Notes: a model not told the origin generated them from the letters alone. Counted from the first letter of the stretch, positions 25,070-34,054 are shown. The stretch is 51,590 nucleotides of DNA from an uncultured Lachnospiraceae bacterium (GCA_902780385.1 CACZFF010000032.1:1-51590); one strand, 5' to 3'. Numbers and translations are program-made.

Positions 25070-25120
25070 TGCAAAATTTCGATGTCGATGAAGTGTCCGC
25101 GGAATTTTGACCTTTACAGT

Positions 25121-25155
25121 CAAAAAAACAGGCACTTCCAGGAAATGCCTGTTTT
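25121..25155 (-). terminator. Terminator between ftsQ and ftsZ
   Basis: Perfect 10-bp arms AAAACAGGCA / TGCCTGTTTT enclose an 11-nt loop. On the minus strand TTTTTTTG follows. It lies 69 bp after the ftsQ stop. Confidence 0.85.
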
Positions 25156-25223
25156 ATCTGTCCTGATCTTACTGATCGATGAATCTGATCTACAGCGTCC
25201 GCAGTGTCTGCCGTCCCGCCGGA

Positions 25224-26567
25224 TTATTCTGCAGCTGCTGCAGCCTCCGCGGGCTGTGAAGGTTCGGCTTCTCCCTGGATCCCGGTAATCCCTTCTTCGG
25301 TCTGTGCAGCATCAGGCTGTGCGTTCTGCTGTGGCTCTGAAGAGGATGCCTGCTGTTCACTCTGCGCCTGTGCATTTGCGGCTTCCGGCTTTTCGGCAGA
25401 TGCTGTCTGTCCTTCCGCTGTCTTCTGTGCCTTTGCCTTTTCCTCCGCTTCTTTAGCCTTTTTGGCTTCTTTTGCTTTCTTCTCTTCTTCTTTCTTCTTT
25501 GCCTTTTCTTCTTTCTTTCTTGCTTCTTCCTCTTTTTTCCTTACTTTTTCAGCTTCTCTCCGGACCTCTTCCTCTGCAGCCTTCTGTGCCTGTTCTGCAG
25601 CCTTTCTGGCCGCTTCTTCGGCTTCGGCCTCGGTCATATAAGGAGAAAGGACTATATTGTTGTCTGTTTCGTGTGTACTTACGAATCCGGTCATGGAGAT
25701 CGTCCCGCTGCGTCCCTCCAGATAAGGAAGGATCTGGTGCATGCGGAACATCTTGTGTTCATATCCCGTCTTGCCGAGCATGACTTTCACATCGCCGAAC
25801 ATGGCTGTGAGGTTGCTCCTTTCATCTACATCGATCGAGCCCGGCCGGATCCCGTATTTATCGGCCTGCCGGATCAGTTCCAGTGAAAGGTCAAGCCCCA
25901 GCTGATTCTTTGCCAGGACCTGAGCGCCTGTATTGGAGTGTGTCAGGACGACGCCGTTGATGACTGTGGTATTATCGACCGTACGTCTGGAAACCGTCTG
26001 GATGATCCCCTCTTTGGAGAAATAGACATTGTTTCCCTTGTAGGAAATACAGCCGTCCGTGGGCTTTTCTATGATATTGACTCGAACAGTCGACGGATTG
26101 ACGATATCTATATCAATCTGGTCAATGAACGGAATGTCCGATACTTTGCGGTGATGATACTTCAAAGCCATCACGAAGGTGTTCTCACCGAGATTTCCGC
26201 GGGTAATAAAGGATTCGATCTGCTCCGGACTATACTTCGTGTTCCCGTATATTGCCGCAGTTTCAAAATTGAACAGCATCAGGATCACTGCTGCGCTGAC
26301 TGAGACAACAGAAAACAGCAGCAAAAGAATTCCCCGCAGGGTAAACAGCCTTCCGATGGAAGAGATCTCGACGCGGATCCTGCGCCCGCTGACCACACCG
26401 GCTTCTCCGGGGTGGATTTTGGGGCGCCCATTGAGCGCCTTTAGCGCATGTGCCCTGTGTGCCCTGCTGCCGAAGCTTCTGTCCACTTCATTCACAGTGC
26501 TTCCATACATACCGCGTATTTTATAGTCCATCGCATTATTGTCTTGTATGGATACTGTATTTTTCAT
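25224..26567 (-). CDS. ftsQ: Cell division protein FtsQ/DivIB with a long charged C-terminal tail
   Basis: A 447-residue bitopic divisome protein. It has a basic cytosolic N-terminus, one transmembrane helix (about residues 75-98) and an extracytoplasmic POTRA domain starting at IYGNTKYSPEQIESF, then the beta domain with PSTVRVNIIEKPT. Together with FtsL and FtsB/DivIC it controls septal wall synthesis by FtsW and the transpeptidase. Unusually, residues from about 315 to 400 are Lys/Glu/Ala-rich and read as one long charged helix. A Gln/Ala/Pro-rich tail follows, giving about 130 residues beyond the normal domain, outside the membrane. ATG start with AAGGA 10 nt upstream. It lies 50 bp after ftsW, the last gene before the terminator at 25121-25155. 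Confidence 0.88.
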   Translation of the reverse strand: MKNTVSIQDNNAMDYKIRGMYGSTVNEVDRSFGSRAHRAHALKALNGRPKIHPGEAGVVSGRRIRVEISSIGRLFTLRGILLLLFSVVSVSAAVILMLFNFETAAIYGNTKYSPEQIESFITRGNLGENTFVMALKYHHRKVSDIPFIDQIDIDIVNPSTVRVNIIEKPTDGCISYKGNNVYFSKEGIIQTVSRRTVDNTTVINGVVLTHSNTGAQVLAKNQLGLDLSLELIRQADKYGIRPGSIDVDERSNLTAMFGDVKVMLGKTGYEHKMFRMHQILPYLEGRSGTISMTGFVSTHETDNNIVLSPYMTEAEAEEAARKAAEQAQKAAEEEVRREAEKVRKKEEEARKKEEKAKKKEEEKKAKEAKKAKEAEEKAKAQKTAEGQTASAEKPEAANAQAQSEQQASSSEPQQNAQPDAAQTEEGITGIQGEAEPSQPAEAAAAAE

Positions 26568-26617
26568 AGCACTTTATTCCTTCTACTGCTTCAAAAAGTA
26601 TTTCCGTTCGGCGGTCA

Positions 26618-27907
26618 TCAGCCGCCGCTGTGTTCCAGTTCATATTCCGCTTCTGCCTTGACGCTGGTCCGGGAGACGCACATTACCATTCCGATCTCGG
26701 CCAACAGGAAAAATAGCGAGGATCCTCCGTAGCTGATGAAAGGAAGGGTGACACCGGTATTGGGGATGGTGTTGGTGACGACCGCAATATTGAGGACGAC
26801 CTGTACCGAGATGTGTGTGATGACTCCTGTGACGATCAGGGCACCGTACAGATCCAAAGCATTGCCTGCCACCAGGATGAATCTCCAGATCAGCATGATA
26901 AAGAGGATCATAATGCTGATCGCCCCGAACAGGCCCAGCTCCTCGCAGATGATGGAAAAGATCATATCATTCTGTGCCTCGGGCACGACGATCTTCTGCA
27001 TACTCTGTCCCAGGCCTTTGCCGAACATGCCGCCCGATCCAATCGCATAGAGCGCCTGCAGGGTCTGATAGCCTGTGTCATCCGCGTATGCCTGCGGGTT
27101 CAGCCAGACCAGGACTCGACCTCCGCGGAAGCCCATATTGTTCTGTTCCGCGGTTCGGACTATATACATTACGATTCCTATACAGCCCGCAATCCCCATG
27201 GCTGCCAGTGCAACAAAGCGCTTGTAATCCGGGCAGGCCACAAACAGCATTCCGAAGGCGATGGCAAGGATCAGGAGAGCGGAACTCATGTTGTTGGTGA
27301 TCTTCCACAGCATGACAGCGATGATTCCCGCCGGCACCATAGGCACCAGGAAGCCCCAGGCGGTCTGCAGTCTCCTGCGGCCGATCAGTTCGATGATAAA
27401 TGCCGTCAGAATAATGATCGACACCTTGGCCATTTCAGAGGGCTGCAGCGAAATGTTATCTGTAAAATACAGCCATCGCTTGGCGCCGTTGACCTCTCTG
27501 CCGAAAGGAATGACCATTATGATCAGGGCAATTGTTATCAGATATCCGGGGATGGACAAATATCGCCACCATCTGTAAGGAAAAAACGCGACCATTCCCA
27601 TGAGTACGAGGCCCATGACCGTAAAGATCAGCTGGCGCTTGAGGTAAAAGGCAGAGTCCCCGTTCTCGACAGCTGCGATATAGGAACTTGTGGAATATAA
27701 GAGCACAAGTCCGAGTGAAAGCAGTACCAGAACGATAAAGAGCAGACTGTAATCATAGATTCCCGCTTTTTTCTGCGCAGGGGCGGAAGCTTCTGTGTTC
27801 AATTTTCTGTTTCTGCCGGCTCTCTCTGTCTCCCTGCTTTTTACGGCAGTTCCGCCGGCATTTGCCGCGGGACCGGACTTTCCGGCATATCTGTTTTTTG
27901 CCAACAA
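26618..27907 (-). CDS. ftsW: Septal peptidoglycan polymerase FtsW (SEDS family)
   Basis: A 429-residue polytopic protein with about ten transmembrane helices. SEDS marks include GREVNGAKRWLYF, LQPSEMAKVSIII, the large extracellular loop with a catalytic-type Asp (NPQAYADDTGYQTLQALYAI), GKGLGQSMQKIVVPEAQNDMIFSII and NTIPNTGVTLPFISYGGSSL. It polymerises lipid II into glycan strands with the class B penicillin-binding protein encoded upstream. I chose TTG at 27907 because AGGAGAG sits 8 nt upstream; the open frame extends to a GTG at 27952 without a good site. The basic, Ala/Arg-rich cytosolic N-terminus is longer than usual. Confidence 0.93.
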   Translation of the reverse strand: MLAKNRYAGKSGPAANAGGTAVKSRETERAGRNRKLNTEASAPAQKKAGIYDYSLLFIVLVLLSLGLVLLYSTSSYIAAVENGDSAFYLKRQLIFTVMGLVLMGMVAFFPYRWWRYLSIPGYLITIALIIMVIPFGREVNGAKRWLYFTDNISLQPSEMAKVSIIILTAFIIELIGRRRLQTAWGFLVPMVPAGIIAVMLWKITNNMSSALLILAIAFGMLFVACPDYKRFVALAAMGIAGCIGIVMYIVRTAEQNNMGFRGGRVLVWLNPQAYADDTGYQTLQALYAIGSGGMFGKGLGQSMQKIVVPEAQNDMIFSIICEELGLFGAISIMILFIMLIWRFILVAGNALDLYGALIVTGVITHISVQVVLNIAVVTNTIPNTGVTLPFISYGGSSLFFLLAEIGMVMCVSRTSVKAEAEYELEHSGG

Positions 27908-28089
27908 AATATCTGCTCTCCTCACGTCTTCCTTCTGCGGCAGGCCGGTCACTCTGATCGTCTCTGACCCGCAGCCCGCAGCACAAAAGGGGTACTGCTG
28001 CTGTTTGTTTTTATCTGTCCCTGGTTTCTCTTATTTGTTTTTTATTCGTATGTATTTTTATTCTTATGTGTTTTTATTCTTATGTGTTT

Positions 28090-29514
28090 TTATTCCGGAA
28101 GATTCTGTACATACTCTCGGAAGATATCTCCGCGGACTTCATAGTTGGGGAACATGCCCCAGCTGGCGCATGCGGGAGACAGAAGGACTTCCTCTCCGGG
28201 GCCGGCAAGCGAGGTGCAGGTCTTCATGCATTCCTCAAAAGAGTCACAGAAGAGGATCTCCGTAAAGCCGTGGGCACGTGCACAGGCAGCGATATCATCG
28301 CGGGTCTGTCCGATCAGGACCAGCTTTTTGACCTTGCCGTCAAACGCTTCGATCCACTCGTCGTAGCTGTTCTTTTTGTCATAACCTCCGCCGATCAGGA
28401 CGGTGGGGCCTTTCATTGCGCGGATCCCCTGGATTGCGGCATCCGGATTTGTCGCCTTGGAATCGTTGTAGTATTTGACTCCGCCTTTTTCACCCACAAA
28501 TTCAATGCGGTGGGGAACCGGAGGGAAATCACGGATGACCGAGAGGATCGTGTCCATCGGGACGCCCGCCGCTTCCGTGATGGCGATGGCTGCCATGACG
28601 TTCTCCGCGTTGCAGAGGCCGACCAGCTGCATGTCGTTTACGTTCATGAGCTTTTGGACATTTCCTTTGCCGTCTGCGCGGAAGATATCTTCTCCGTCAA
28701 GATAATAGCCCTCGCGCAGCTTTGTCTGAGAGGAGAACCAGACGACGCGCGCCGGGCAGAGATGCTCGCCGTAGGGACGCAGGAAGGGGTCTTCGTAGTT
28801 GAGGACACATGCGTCTTCTTTTGTCTGGTTGACACCGATCCGCTCTTTGATCGCGGCGTAATTCTGCATCGTATAGTGTCTGTTCAGATGATCCGGTGTG
28901 ATGTTCAGAATGGCACTGACCGCGGGGCGGAATGTGTGTGCTGCCTCCAGCTGGAAAGAGCTGATCTCGCCCACAGTGACAGATCTCTCATCTGTTTCCG
29001 GAGCGGCAGCCGCATAGGAGCGTCCGATATTTCCCACTACAAAGGCGCGGCTGTAAAGGCCCTGCTCTGCAGCCGCCTTCATGATCTCGCCCACAAGCGT
29101 TGTTGTAGTGGTCTTTCCGTTTGTTCCTGTAATAGCAAGGACTTTTCCCTTTTCAAACAGGAAACCGAGCTCAATCTCGGAAATGACAGGCACGCCGGCC
29201 AGCAGCATGCGCTCAACGAGCGGGGAATCCAGGGGCACTGCCGGGCTGGGGACCACCAGGTCAAATCCTGAAGTCTCTCCTGCCGCAGCAGAATCAGAAG
29301 TCACTTGCGGAAGATCTCCTATCACAATGTTGATACGGGACATTTGCTCCGCTGTCAGAGTATTGTCAAATTTACTGCGGATCTGATCTTCCTGTGCTTT
29401 TTCATTCTGATCAAGGAGTGTGACCGCTGCGCCTGCTTTACTGAGCAGCTGAGCGGCGCCGATGCCGCTCAGGCCTGTTCCGATCACCAGTACCTTCTTT
29501 CCAGTGTAATTCAT
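28090..29514 (-). CDS. murD: UDP-N-acetylmuramoyl-L-alanine--D-glutamate ligase
   Basis: A 474-residue cytosolic Mur ligase adding D-glutamate to UDP-MurNAc-L-Ala. Three domains are visible: an N-terminal Rossmann UDP-binding domain (VLVIGTGLSGIGAAQLL), the ATPase domain with P-loop AITGTNGKTTTTTLVGEI near residue 128 and the NITPDHLNRH motif, and the C-terminal domain starting after VPHRIEFVGEKGGVKYYNDS (Lys/Asp ligand region). Length is normal. ATG start with GAGGT about 8 nt upstream. It sits between mraY and ftsW; a large palindromic hairpin lies in the spacer to mraY. Confidence 0.96.
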   Translation of the reverse strand: MNYTGKKVLVIGTGLSGIGAAQLLSKAGAAVTLLDQNEKAQEDQIRSKFDNTLTAEQMSRINIVIGDLPQVTSDSAAAGETSGFDLVVPSPAVPLDSPLVERMLLAGVPVISEIELGFLFEKGKVLAITGTNGKTTTTTLVGEIMKAAAEQGLYSRAFVVGNIGRSYAAAAPETDERSVTVGEISSFQLEAAHTFRPAVSAILNITPDHLNRHYTMQNYAAIKERIGVNQTKEDACVLNYEDPFLRPYGEHLCPARVVWFSSQTKLREGYYLDGEDIFRADGKGNVQKLMNVNDMQLVGLCNAENVMAAIAITEAAGVPMDTILSVIRDFPPVPHRIEFVGEKGGVKYYNDSKATNPDAAIQGIRAMKGPTVLIGGGYDKKNSYDEWIEAFDGKVKKLVLIGQTRDDIAACARAHGFTEILFCDSFEECMKTCTSLAGPGEEVLLSPACASWGMFPNYEVRGDIFREYVQNLPE

Positions 29515-29550
29515 CTTGTTTACCTCTATGTCAAAGTCTAAGCACTTTGG

Positions 29551-29623
29551 AGGAGACAGGGGACGGTTCTGTGTCTCCTGTTTTCTTGGGAAAAAGGAGA
29601 CACAGAACCGTCCCCTGTCTCCT
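29551..29623. repeat. Perfect 29-bp-arm hairpin (MITE/REP-like) between mraY and murD
   Basis: The arms at 29551-29579 and 29595-29623 are exact reverse complements over 29 bp, with the core GGGGACGGTTCTGTGTC. The 15-nt loop itself has TTTTC/GAAAA complementarity. Partial extra GTCTCCT units follow. It lies in the transcribed spacer of the division operon, so the fold will be present in the mRNA. Confidence 0.85.
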
Positions 29624-29648
29624 CGTCTCCTCCTGTCTCCTCCCTCTT

Positions 29649-30620
29649 CTACAGGGCAAGGATGGCAACGCCGCCCAGAACGGCTGTAATAATCGTGAAT
29701 ACAGCGACGACACGAACTTCAGACCATCCGCCCATTTCGAAATGGTGGTGGATGGGCGCCATGCGGAAGAAGCGTTTGCCGCCGGTCCTGCGGAACCAGG
29801 TCACCTGAATGATGACAGAGACCACTTCTATGAAATAAATGAATCCGATGATCGGTATGAAGAGGGGAAGGCGGAGCATATAGGCCATACCTGTCACAAA
29901 ACCGCCCAGTGCAAGAGATCCGGTATCCCCCATGAAAACCTTGGCCGGATATGCATTATAGAGAAGAAAGCCCATAAGGGCTCCGATCATGGCTGTGCCG
30001 CCGGTGATGACGCCGGAAGCCGCCGCCGCGGCTGCAATGACAAAAAACACTGTCACGGCAATCGTAACGCAGCTGCAGAGTCCGTCTACACCATCGGTAA
30101 AGTTGGTGCCGTTGACAGTGGCAACGACAATAAAGATCATTATGGGTATATTGAAGATGCCAAAGTCCAGCACGCTGCCGGACGCAAAAGGGATCTTCAT
30201 GCTCAGAGGCACATAGCTGATCTTCTGCACGTAAAATGCAAAACAGAGAGCTACGAAAATCTGCATGAGAAGCTTCTGCCAGGCAAGAAGTCCGTCGGAT
30301 CTTTTTTTCACGACTTTAATATAATCATCGATAAATCCGATCATTCCGAAGCCGATGGTGAGGATCAGGACAGGAAAGGTCTGTCCGTGTCCCTTGAAGG
30401 GCAGAAGGCAGCCCACGGTCACACCCAGCAGGATCATCAGCCCGCCCATATTGGGTGTACCTGTCTTTTTCAAATGGCTTTTGGGTCCGTCGCTTCTTTC
30501 TGTCTGCCCGGCTTTCAGGTCCCGCAGAAACGGAATCAGAAATCTGCCCGAGACAGCACTCACTATAAAAGCAACAAGAAACGATATTACTGCCGCTGTC
30601 AGGTCTACATCCAGATGCAT
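29649..30620 (-). CDS. mraY: Phospho-N-acetylmuramoyl-pentapeptide transferase MraY
   Basis: A 323-residue membrane enzyme with about ten helices. It moves phospho-MurNAc-pentapeptide onto undecaprenyl phosphate to make lipid I. Signatures are KKTGTPNMGGLMILLG, GFGMIGFIDDYIKVVKKRSDGL (Asp-Asp metal site), NFTDGVDGLCSCV, FMGDTGSLALGGF and APIHHHFEMGGWSE. Length is slightly under the E. coli enzyme and usual for Firmicutes. ATG start with AAAGGA 11 nt upstream; the stop of the upstream transpeptidase gene is only 5 bp away, so they are cotranscribed. Confidence 0.96.
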   Translation of the reverse strand: MHLDVDLTAAVISFLVAFIVSAVSGRFLIPFLRDLKAGQTERSDGPKSHLKKTGTPNMGGLMILLGVTVGCLLPFKGHGQTFPVLILTIGFGMIGFIDDYIKVVKKRSDGLLAWQKLLMQIFVALCFAFYVQKISYVPLSMKIPFASGSVLDFGIFNIPIMIFIVVATVNGTNFTDGVDGLCSCVTIAVTVFFVIAAAAAASGVITGGTAMIGALMGFLLYNAYPAKVFMGDTGSLALGGFVTGMAYMLRLPLFIPIIGFIYFIEVVSVIIQVTWFRRTGGKRFFRMAPIHHHFEMGGWSEVRVVAVFTIITAVLGGVAILAL

Positions 30621-30625
30621 TTTTA

Positions 30626-32704
30626 TCAGTTCCTTTCATTAGTGTCGTACAGGCCAAGTTCTTCGAGTTCAAGACGTTCTTCGTCGGTGAGAGGCTCTGT
30701 CATGTAAATATTCATGTAAGGCAGGAGTTCCGTCATGATTTTCCTGGCGACGATACACGCACGGCCTGCTTCGTCCTGTTTCTTGTTGTTGATGCGGTCC
30801 AGGACTACATAGATGCAGATCTGCGGGTCTTCTGCAGGTGCAAAGCCCAGGAAAGAGACAACCCATTGGTTGAGTTTTCGGGGATGCGTCTCTGCAGTAC
30901 CCGTTTTTCCGCCGATTCGGTAACCGGCGGGTCTCGCCAGCTTACCGGTTGCGTGGTCTCCCTCGACTGCCAGGATGCAATACTCTCGGATCAGGTCGCT
31001 GGTTTCTTCGGAGATGGTCTTTTTGAGTATGCGGGGCGAATTCGTCTGAACCGTCGAACCGCTGGCACTGGTAATTCTCTCTACGATGTGAGGCTGATAA
31101 TAGTACCCTCCGTTGATCAGGGAGCAGTATCCGGCAGCCATCTGGATCATAGTCGCCTCAAAGTTCTGGCCGAAAGAGTTACTGGCAAGGTCAACGTTCT
31201 TCATATCCTCAGCGGCATACAGGTAATCATCCGTACGCGCCTCGCCCGCCAGATCGATGTTGGTCTTGAGCCCGAAATTAAATGCGTTCTGATATTTGCA
31301 GAAAACCTCAGGACCGATCTTAAAAGCCTCCTGCATCAGGCTCACGTTGCAGGAGCGTTCGATCGCGCCGGCGACATCCAGCATTCCGTCGCCCTCCAGG
31401 TGGGCGCACTTCATAGCAGTCCCGTCAACATCAAGATAGCCGGTGCACAAAAATGTGTCCGTGGTTTTCAGCTTTCCGGATTCCAGACCCGCTGCAGTAG
31501 TAAAAGGCTTGGCGGTCGATCCCGGTTCAAAGTGGGAACTGATACAGAAGTTATTCCACAATGCGTTCAGGTATCTGGAACGGTCTTTGTCGGACAGCGC
31601 CTCCGCTTCCGCTTCCGTCAGATAATTGGTGGTTATGGCATCCTCATCATTGAGTTTGGGCATTCCCGCCACTTTTTTGATGTCATAAGGATCGTTGAGG
31701 TCAAATCCGGGCTCGCTTGCCATGGCCAGGATTCCTCCTGTATTTACATCCATGACAATGCAGGCCGCATTGTTGGAGCCGTTGCCTTTGTGTTTATGGT
31801 CCTTGAGCTCCTCGTTGAATTCCTTCAGATATTTTTCACAGATACTCTGAATATTTGCATCCAGCGTCAGGACAAGGTTGTTGCCGTCCGTCGGTTCGAT
31901 CGTCGTCTGCTCCATATTCAGAGACGCATCAAGATATCCGTAGGTTCTTCCGGGTACGCCGTTGAGAGTCTCGTCATAAAACTCTTCCAGGCCAAAGGAC
32001 CCTCTGTTATTGCCGACCGTAAACCCGATCACATCCGCCGCGAGCGTGCCGCAGGGATAATTGCGGATATAATTGTCCTCAAACCAGATGCCCCTGATAT
32101 TGGAGTATACAAGTTCGACTTTCTCGGCTTCGGAATCCGGCTTTCCCTGTCTGCGTGCTTTTTCAACCGCCTTCTGCTGCGCTTCTCTCTCGGCCTGGGC
32201 GCCTTCCTGATTTTCCTTTTCGAAAGCTCTTTTATCCTGGAAGGGCAGGTTCTTCTTCGCTATGTAATACTGGGATCCGGGATGTTCGGTCACATAGGCC
32301 CTGATCTCCTCTTTGTCGATCCCCAGGCGGGTCACTGCATTGAGAGAAGGTTCCAGGTACTCTTCTTCCTCCAGCATCTGACTTGCGTCGATGATCACGT
32401 TGTACACGAGCTGGCTGTCCGCGAGGACCGTTCCTTTTGAATCCGTGATCTTTCCCCGCTTGTAGGGAAGACTCTTATTGTCGTACGCCTGCTGTGACAG
32501 GACCTGCATCGTGTATGAACGGCCGTTGTCGCGCTGGATCAGAATAAGCCGGAATGCAAGCACCAGAAAAGCTGCTGCAACAATCAGAAATAAAACCACC
32601 AGCCTTTTCTGCATACTGATGGTAAAACGCCTTGGACCGCGCCGCACCTTCCCTTGTCCGGGGGCACCCGCACGCCCTCTGCGTTCTCTGTCTCTCCTGC
32701 TCAA
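30626..32704 (-). CDS. Class B penicillin-binding protein (FtsI/PbpB/SpoVD type)
   Basis: A 692-residue transpeptidase that cross-links septal (or spore) peptidoglycan. It has an Arg-rich cytosolic start, one transmembrane helix (RLVVLFLIVAAAFLVLAFRL), a PBP dimerisation/pedestal domain (YKRGKITDSKGTVLADS, NYPCGTLAADVIGFTVGNN) and the transpeptidase domain with SxxK in FEPGSTAKPF (near residue 390), SxN in ERSCNVSL and KTGTAE. No PASTA repeats are seen, unlike classical SpoVD. An acidic insertion with Ala/Glu/Lys runs occurs in the pedestal. I chose TTG at 32704, with an AAGGAAAG site. The frame stays open to an ATG at 32851, but that stretch is full of inverted repeats and looks non-coding. 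Confidence 0.92.
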   Translation of the reverse strand: MSRRDRERRGRAGAPGQGKVRRGPRRFTISMQKRLVVLFLIVAAAFLVLAFRLILIQRDNGRSYTMQVLSQQAYDNKSLPYKRGKITDSKGTVLADSQLVYNVIIDASQMLEEEEYLEPSLNAVTRLGIDKEEIRAYVTEHPGSQYYIAKKNLPFQDKRAFEKENQEGAQAEREAQQKAVEKARRQGKPDSEAEKVELVYSNIRGIWFEDNYIRNYPCGTLAADVIGFTVGNNRGSFGLEEFYDETLNGVPGRTYGYLDASLNMEQTTIEPTDGNNLVLTLDANIQSICEKYLKEFNEELKDHKHKGNGSNNAACIVMDVNTGGILAMASEPGFDLNDPYDIKKVAGMPKLNDEDAITTNYLTEAEAEALSDKDRSRYLNALWNNFCISSHFEPGSTAKPFTTAAGLESGKLKTTDTFLCTGYLDVDGTAMKCAHLEGDGMLDVAGAIERSCNVSLMQEAFKIGPEVFCKYQNAFNFGLKTNIDLAGEARTDDYLYAAEDMKNVDLASNSFGQNFEATMIQMAAGYCSLINGGYYYQPHIVERITSASGSTVQTNSPRILKKTISEETSDLIREYCILAVEGDHATGKLARPAGYRIGGKTGTAETHPRKLNQWVVSFLGFAPAEDPQICIYVVLDRINNKKQDEAGRACIVARKIMTELLPYMNIYMTEPLTDEERLELEELGLYDTNERN

Positions 32705-32950
32705 AATTACCGCTTTCCTTTCTCTGTAAACTGCCACCACCAAGGGAGTAAAAGTCGATTGCTCCGTGCGGCTTAGGCCGCACTCCCGCAATCGCCCCCT
32801 GTATTCGCAAATCGGCCCGCTTGCTTCACGGCGCGTGCCTTTTTTGCTCATACAGGGGGCCGATCAAATGTCTGCACGTCTGTGCGTGCGAGCACGCCCA
32901 TACGCGCAGCCGCTTGATCGAACTTTTACAGTAAAATCCGTCAGATCAGG
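32705..32950. other. Inverted-repeat-rich spacer between ftsL and the transpeptidase gene
   Basis: About 245 bp with nested complementary pairs. GTAAAAGTCGAT (about 32748-32759) faces ATCGAACTTTTAC; CCCCCTGTAT faces ATACAGGGGG; GTGCGGC-CTAA-GCCGCAC is a tight hairpin; and CGATTGC/GCAATCG encloses it. The pattern suggests a folded mRNA leader or an inserted palindromic element, not coding sequence. Confidence 0.55.
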
Positions 32951-34054
32951 TCAATGATCATTCAAGGACGAGACCTGATGAACGGAATCCTTTTCCGTTC
33001 CGGAATAGATCACGACCTGATTTCTGTCCGCGTACTTCATGCCAAGCTCATAAATCGCTTTTTTGCGGACCTCCTCCAGACTGATGCTGTCTGTGATCTC
33101 GTTATAGGAGGCATCATTCTCCGCCTTCAGTTCTGTCAGCTGCTCTTCAAGGTTTGCAATCTGCTGTGACGAACCGGTGACCTCCGCCTGAAGCGTGATG
33201 TAGAAAACCAGTATTACAGTCATGGCAACGATCAAGGCAAGCATGACGATGACTGACTGAAAACTCATGGCAGAACTGCGCACGCGGCGTTCCGGCACAG
33301 TCGTTGTCCGGCTGGCTTCATCCACTCTCACACCCCTGCCCCTGGCTGTTTCCCGGGCAATACGGCGTTTCTGCTCGTTTCTGTTTATGTTTCTTCCGCT
33401 TCTTACGGTCCCCGCAGTTCTTGCGGTTCCCGCTGGTCTCGCGGTTCTCGCAGTCACTGCAGTTCCTGCATGTCTTGCAGCTGACGTGGTTTCCGTAGTT
33501 CTTACAGTGGCCGCCGTTCTTGCAGTTCCTGTAGTTCTGACTGTGCTTGCGGCCGTGGTCCTGCCGGTACTGCTTGTTCTGGCAGTGCTTGCGGCCGTGG
33601 TCCTGCCGGTGCCGGCTGTTCTGGCAGTGCTTGCGGCCGTGGTCCTGCCGGTACTGTTTGCTCTGGCTGTACTTGCGGCTGTTCTTCCGCCTGTGGTCCT
33701 GCCGGTACTGTTTGCTCTGGCAGTGCTTGCGGCCGTGGTCCTGCCGGTGCCGGCTGTTCTGGCAGCGCTTCCGCCTGTTCTTCCAGCCGTGGTCCTGCCG
33801 GTGCTGCTTGTTCTGGCTGTGCTTGCGGCTGTTCTTCCGCCTGTGGTCCTGCCGGTGACGGCTGTTCTTCCGGCTGTTCCGGCAGCGTCTGTATCTTTAC
33901 GCCTGCGGGCGGTTTGCGTGCCCCTGGTATTTTTTGCAGCACCGGATGATCGTCCGGTCTGCATATTTTTACGATTGCCGCGGTCGTTTCCGTACGAGAC
34001 GGAGTATCTTCTTTCCAATTCGGCATTTCGGTCTGCATCAAGTGTTCTGACCAT
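32951..34054 (-). CDS. ftsL: FtsL-like divisome protein with long Thr/Arg/Ala-repeat N-terminus
   Basis: A 367-residue protein. Only the last 110 residues match FtsL: one transmembrane helix (about 260-284, VIVMLALIVAMTVILVFYITL) and a leucine-zipper coiled coil (IANLEEQLTELKAENDAS) ending in an ELGMKYAD segment. Position between rsmH and the transpeptidase gene supports FtsL. The preceding 250 residues are cytosolic, strongly basic and low in complexity. They contain repeated units such as TGRTTAASTARTSS, encoded by 42-bp tandem repeats around 33540-33850. Normal FtsL proteins have 20-60 residues there. ATG start with AGGAG 6 nt upstream. The tail could bind nucleic acid or be a disordered spacer; its function is unknown. 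Confidence 0.82.
   Translation of the reverse strand: MVRTLDADRNAELERRYSVSYGNDRGNRKNMQTGRSSGAAKNTRGTQTARRRKDTDAAGTAGRTAVTGRTTGGRTAASTARTSSTGRTTAGRTGGSAARTAGTGRTTAASTARANSTGRTTGGRTAASTARANSTGRTTAASTARTAGTGRTTAASTARTSSTGRTTAASTVRTTGTARTAATVRTTETTSAARHAGTAVTARTARPAGTARTAGTVRSGRNINRNEQKRRIARETARGRGVRVDEASRTTTVPERRVRSSAMSFQSVIVMLALIVAMTVILVFYITLQAEVTGSSQQIANLEEQLTELKAENDASYNEITDSISLEEVRKKAIYELGMKYADRNQVVIYSGTEKDSVHQVSSLNDH
33540..33850 (-). repeat. 42-bp coding tandem repeats in ftsL
   Basis: Imperfect units of about 42 bp (14 codons, TGRTTA-ASTAR-like) are repeated head to tail, with shorter variants. Most differences are silent or swap Thr/Ser/Ala/Gly. Copy number is likely to vary between strains. 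Confidence 0.75.
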
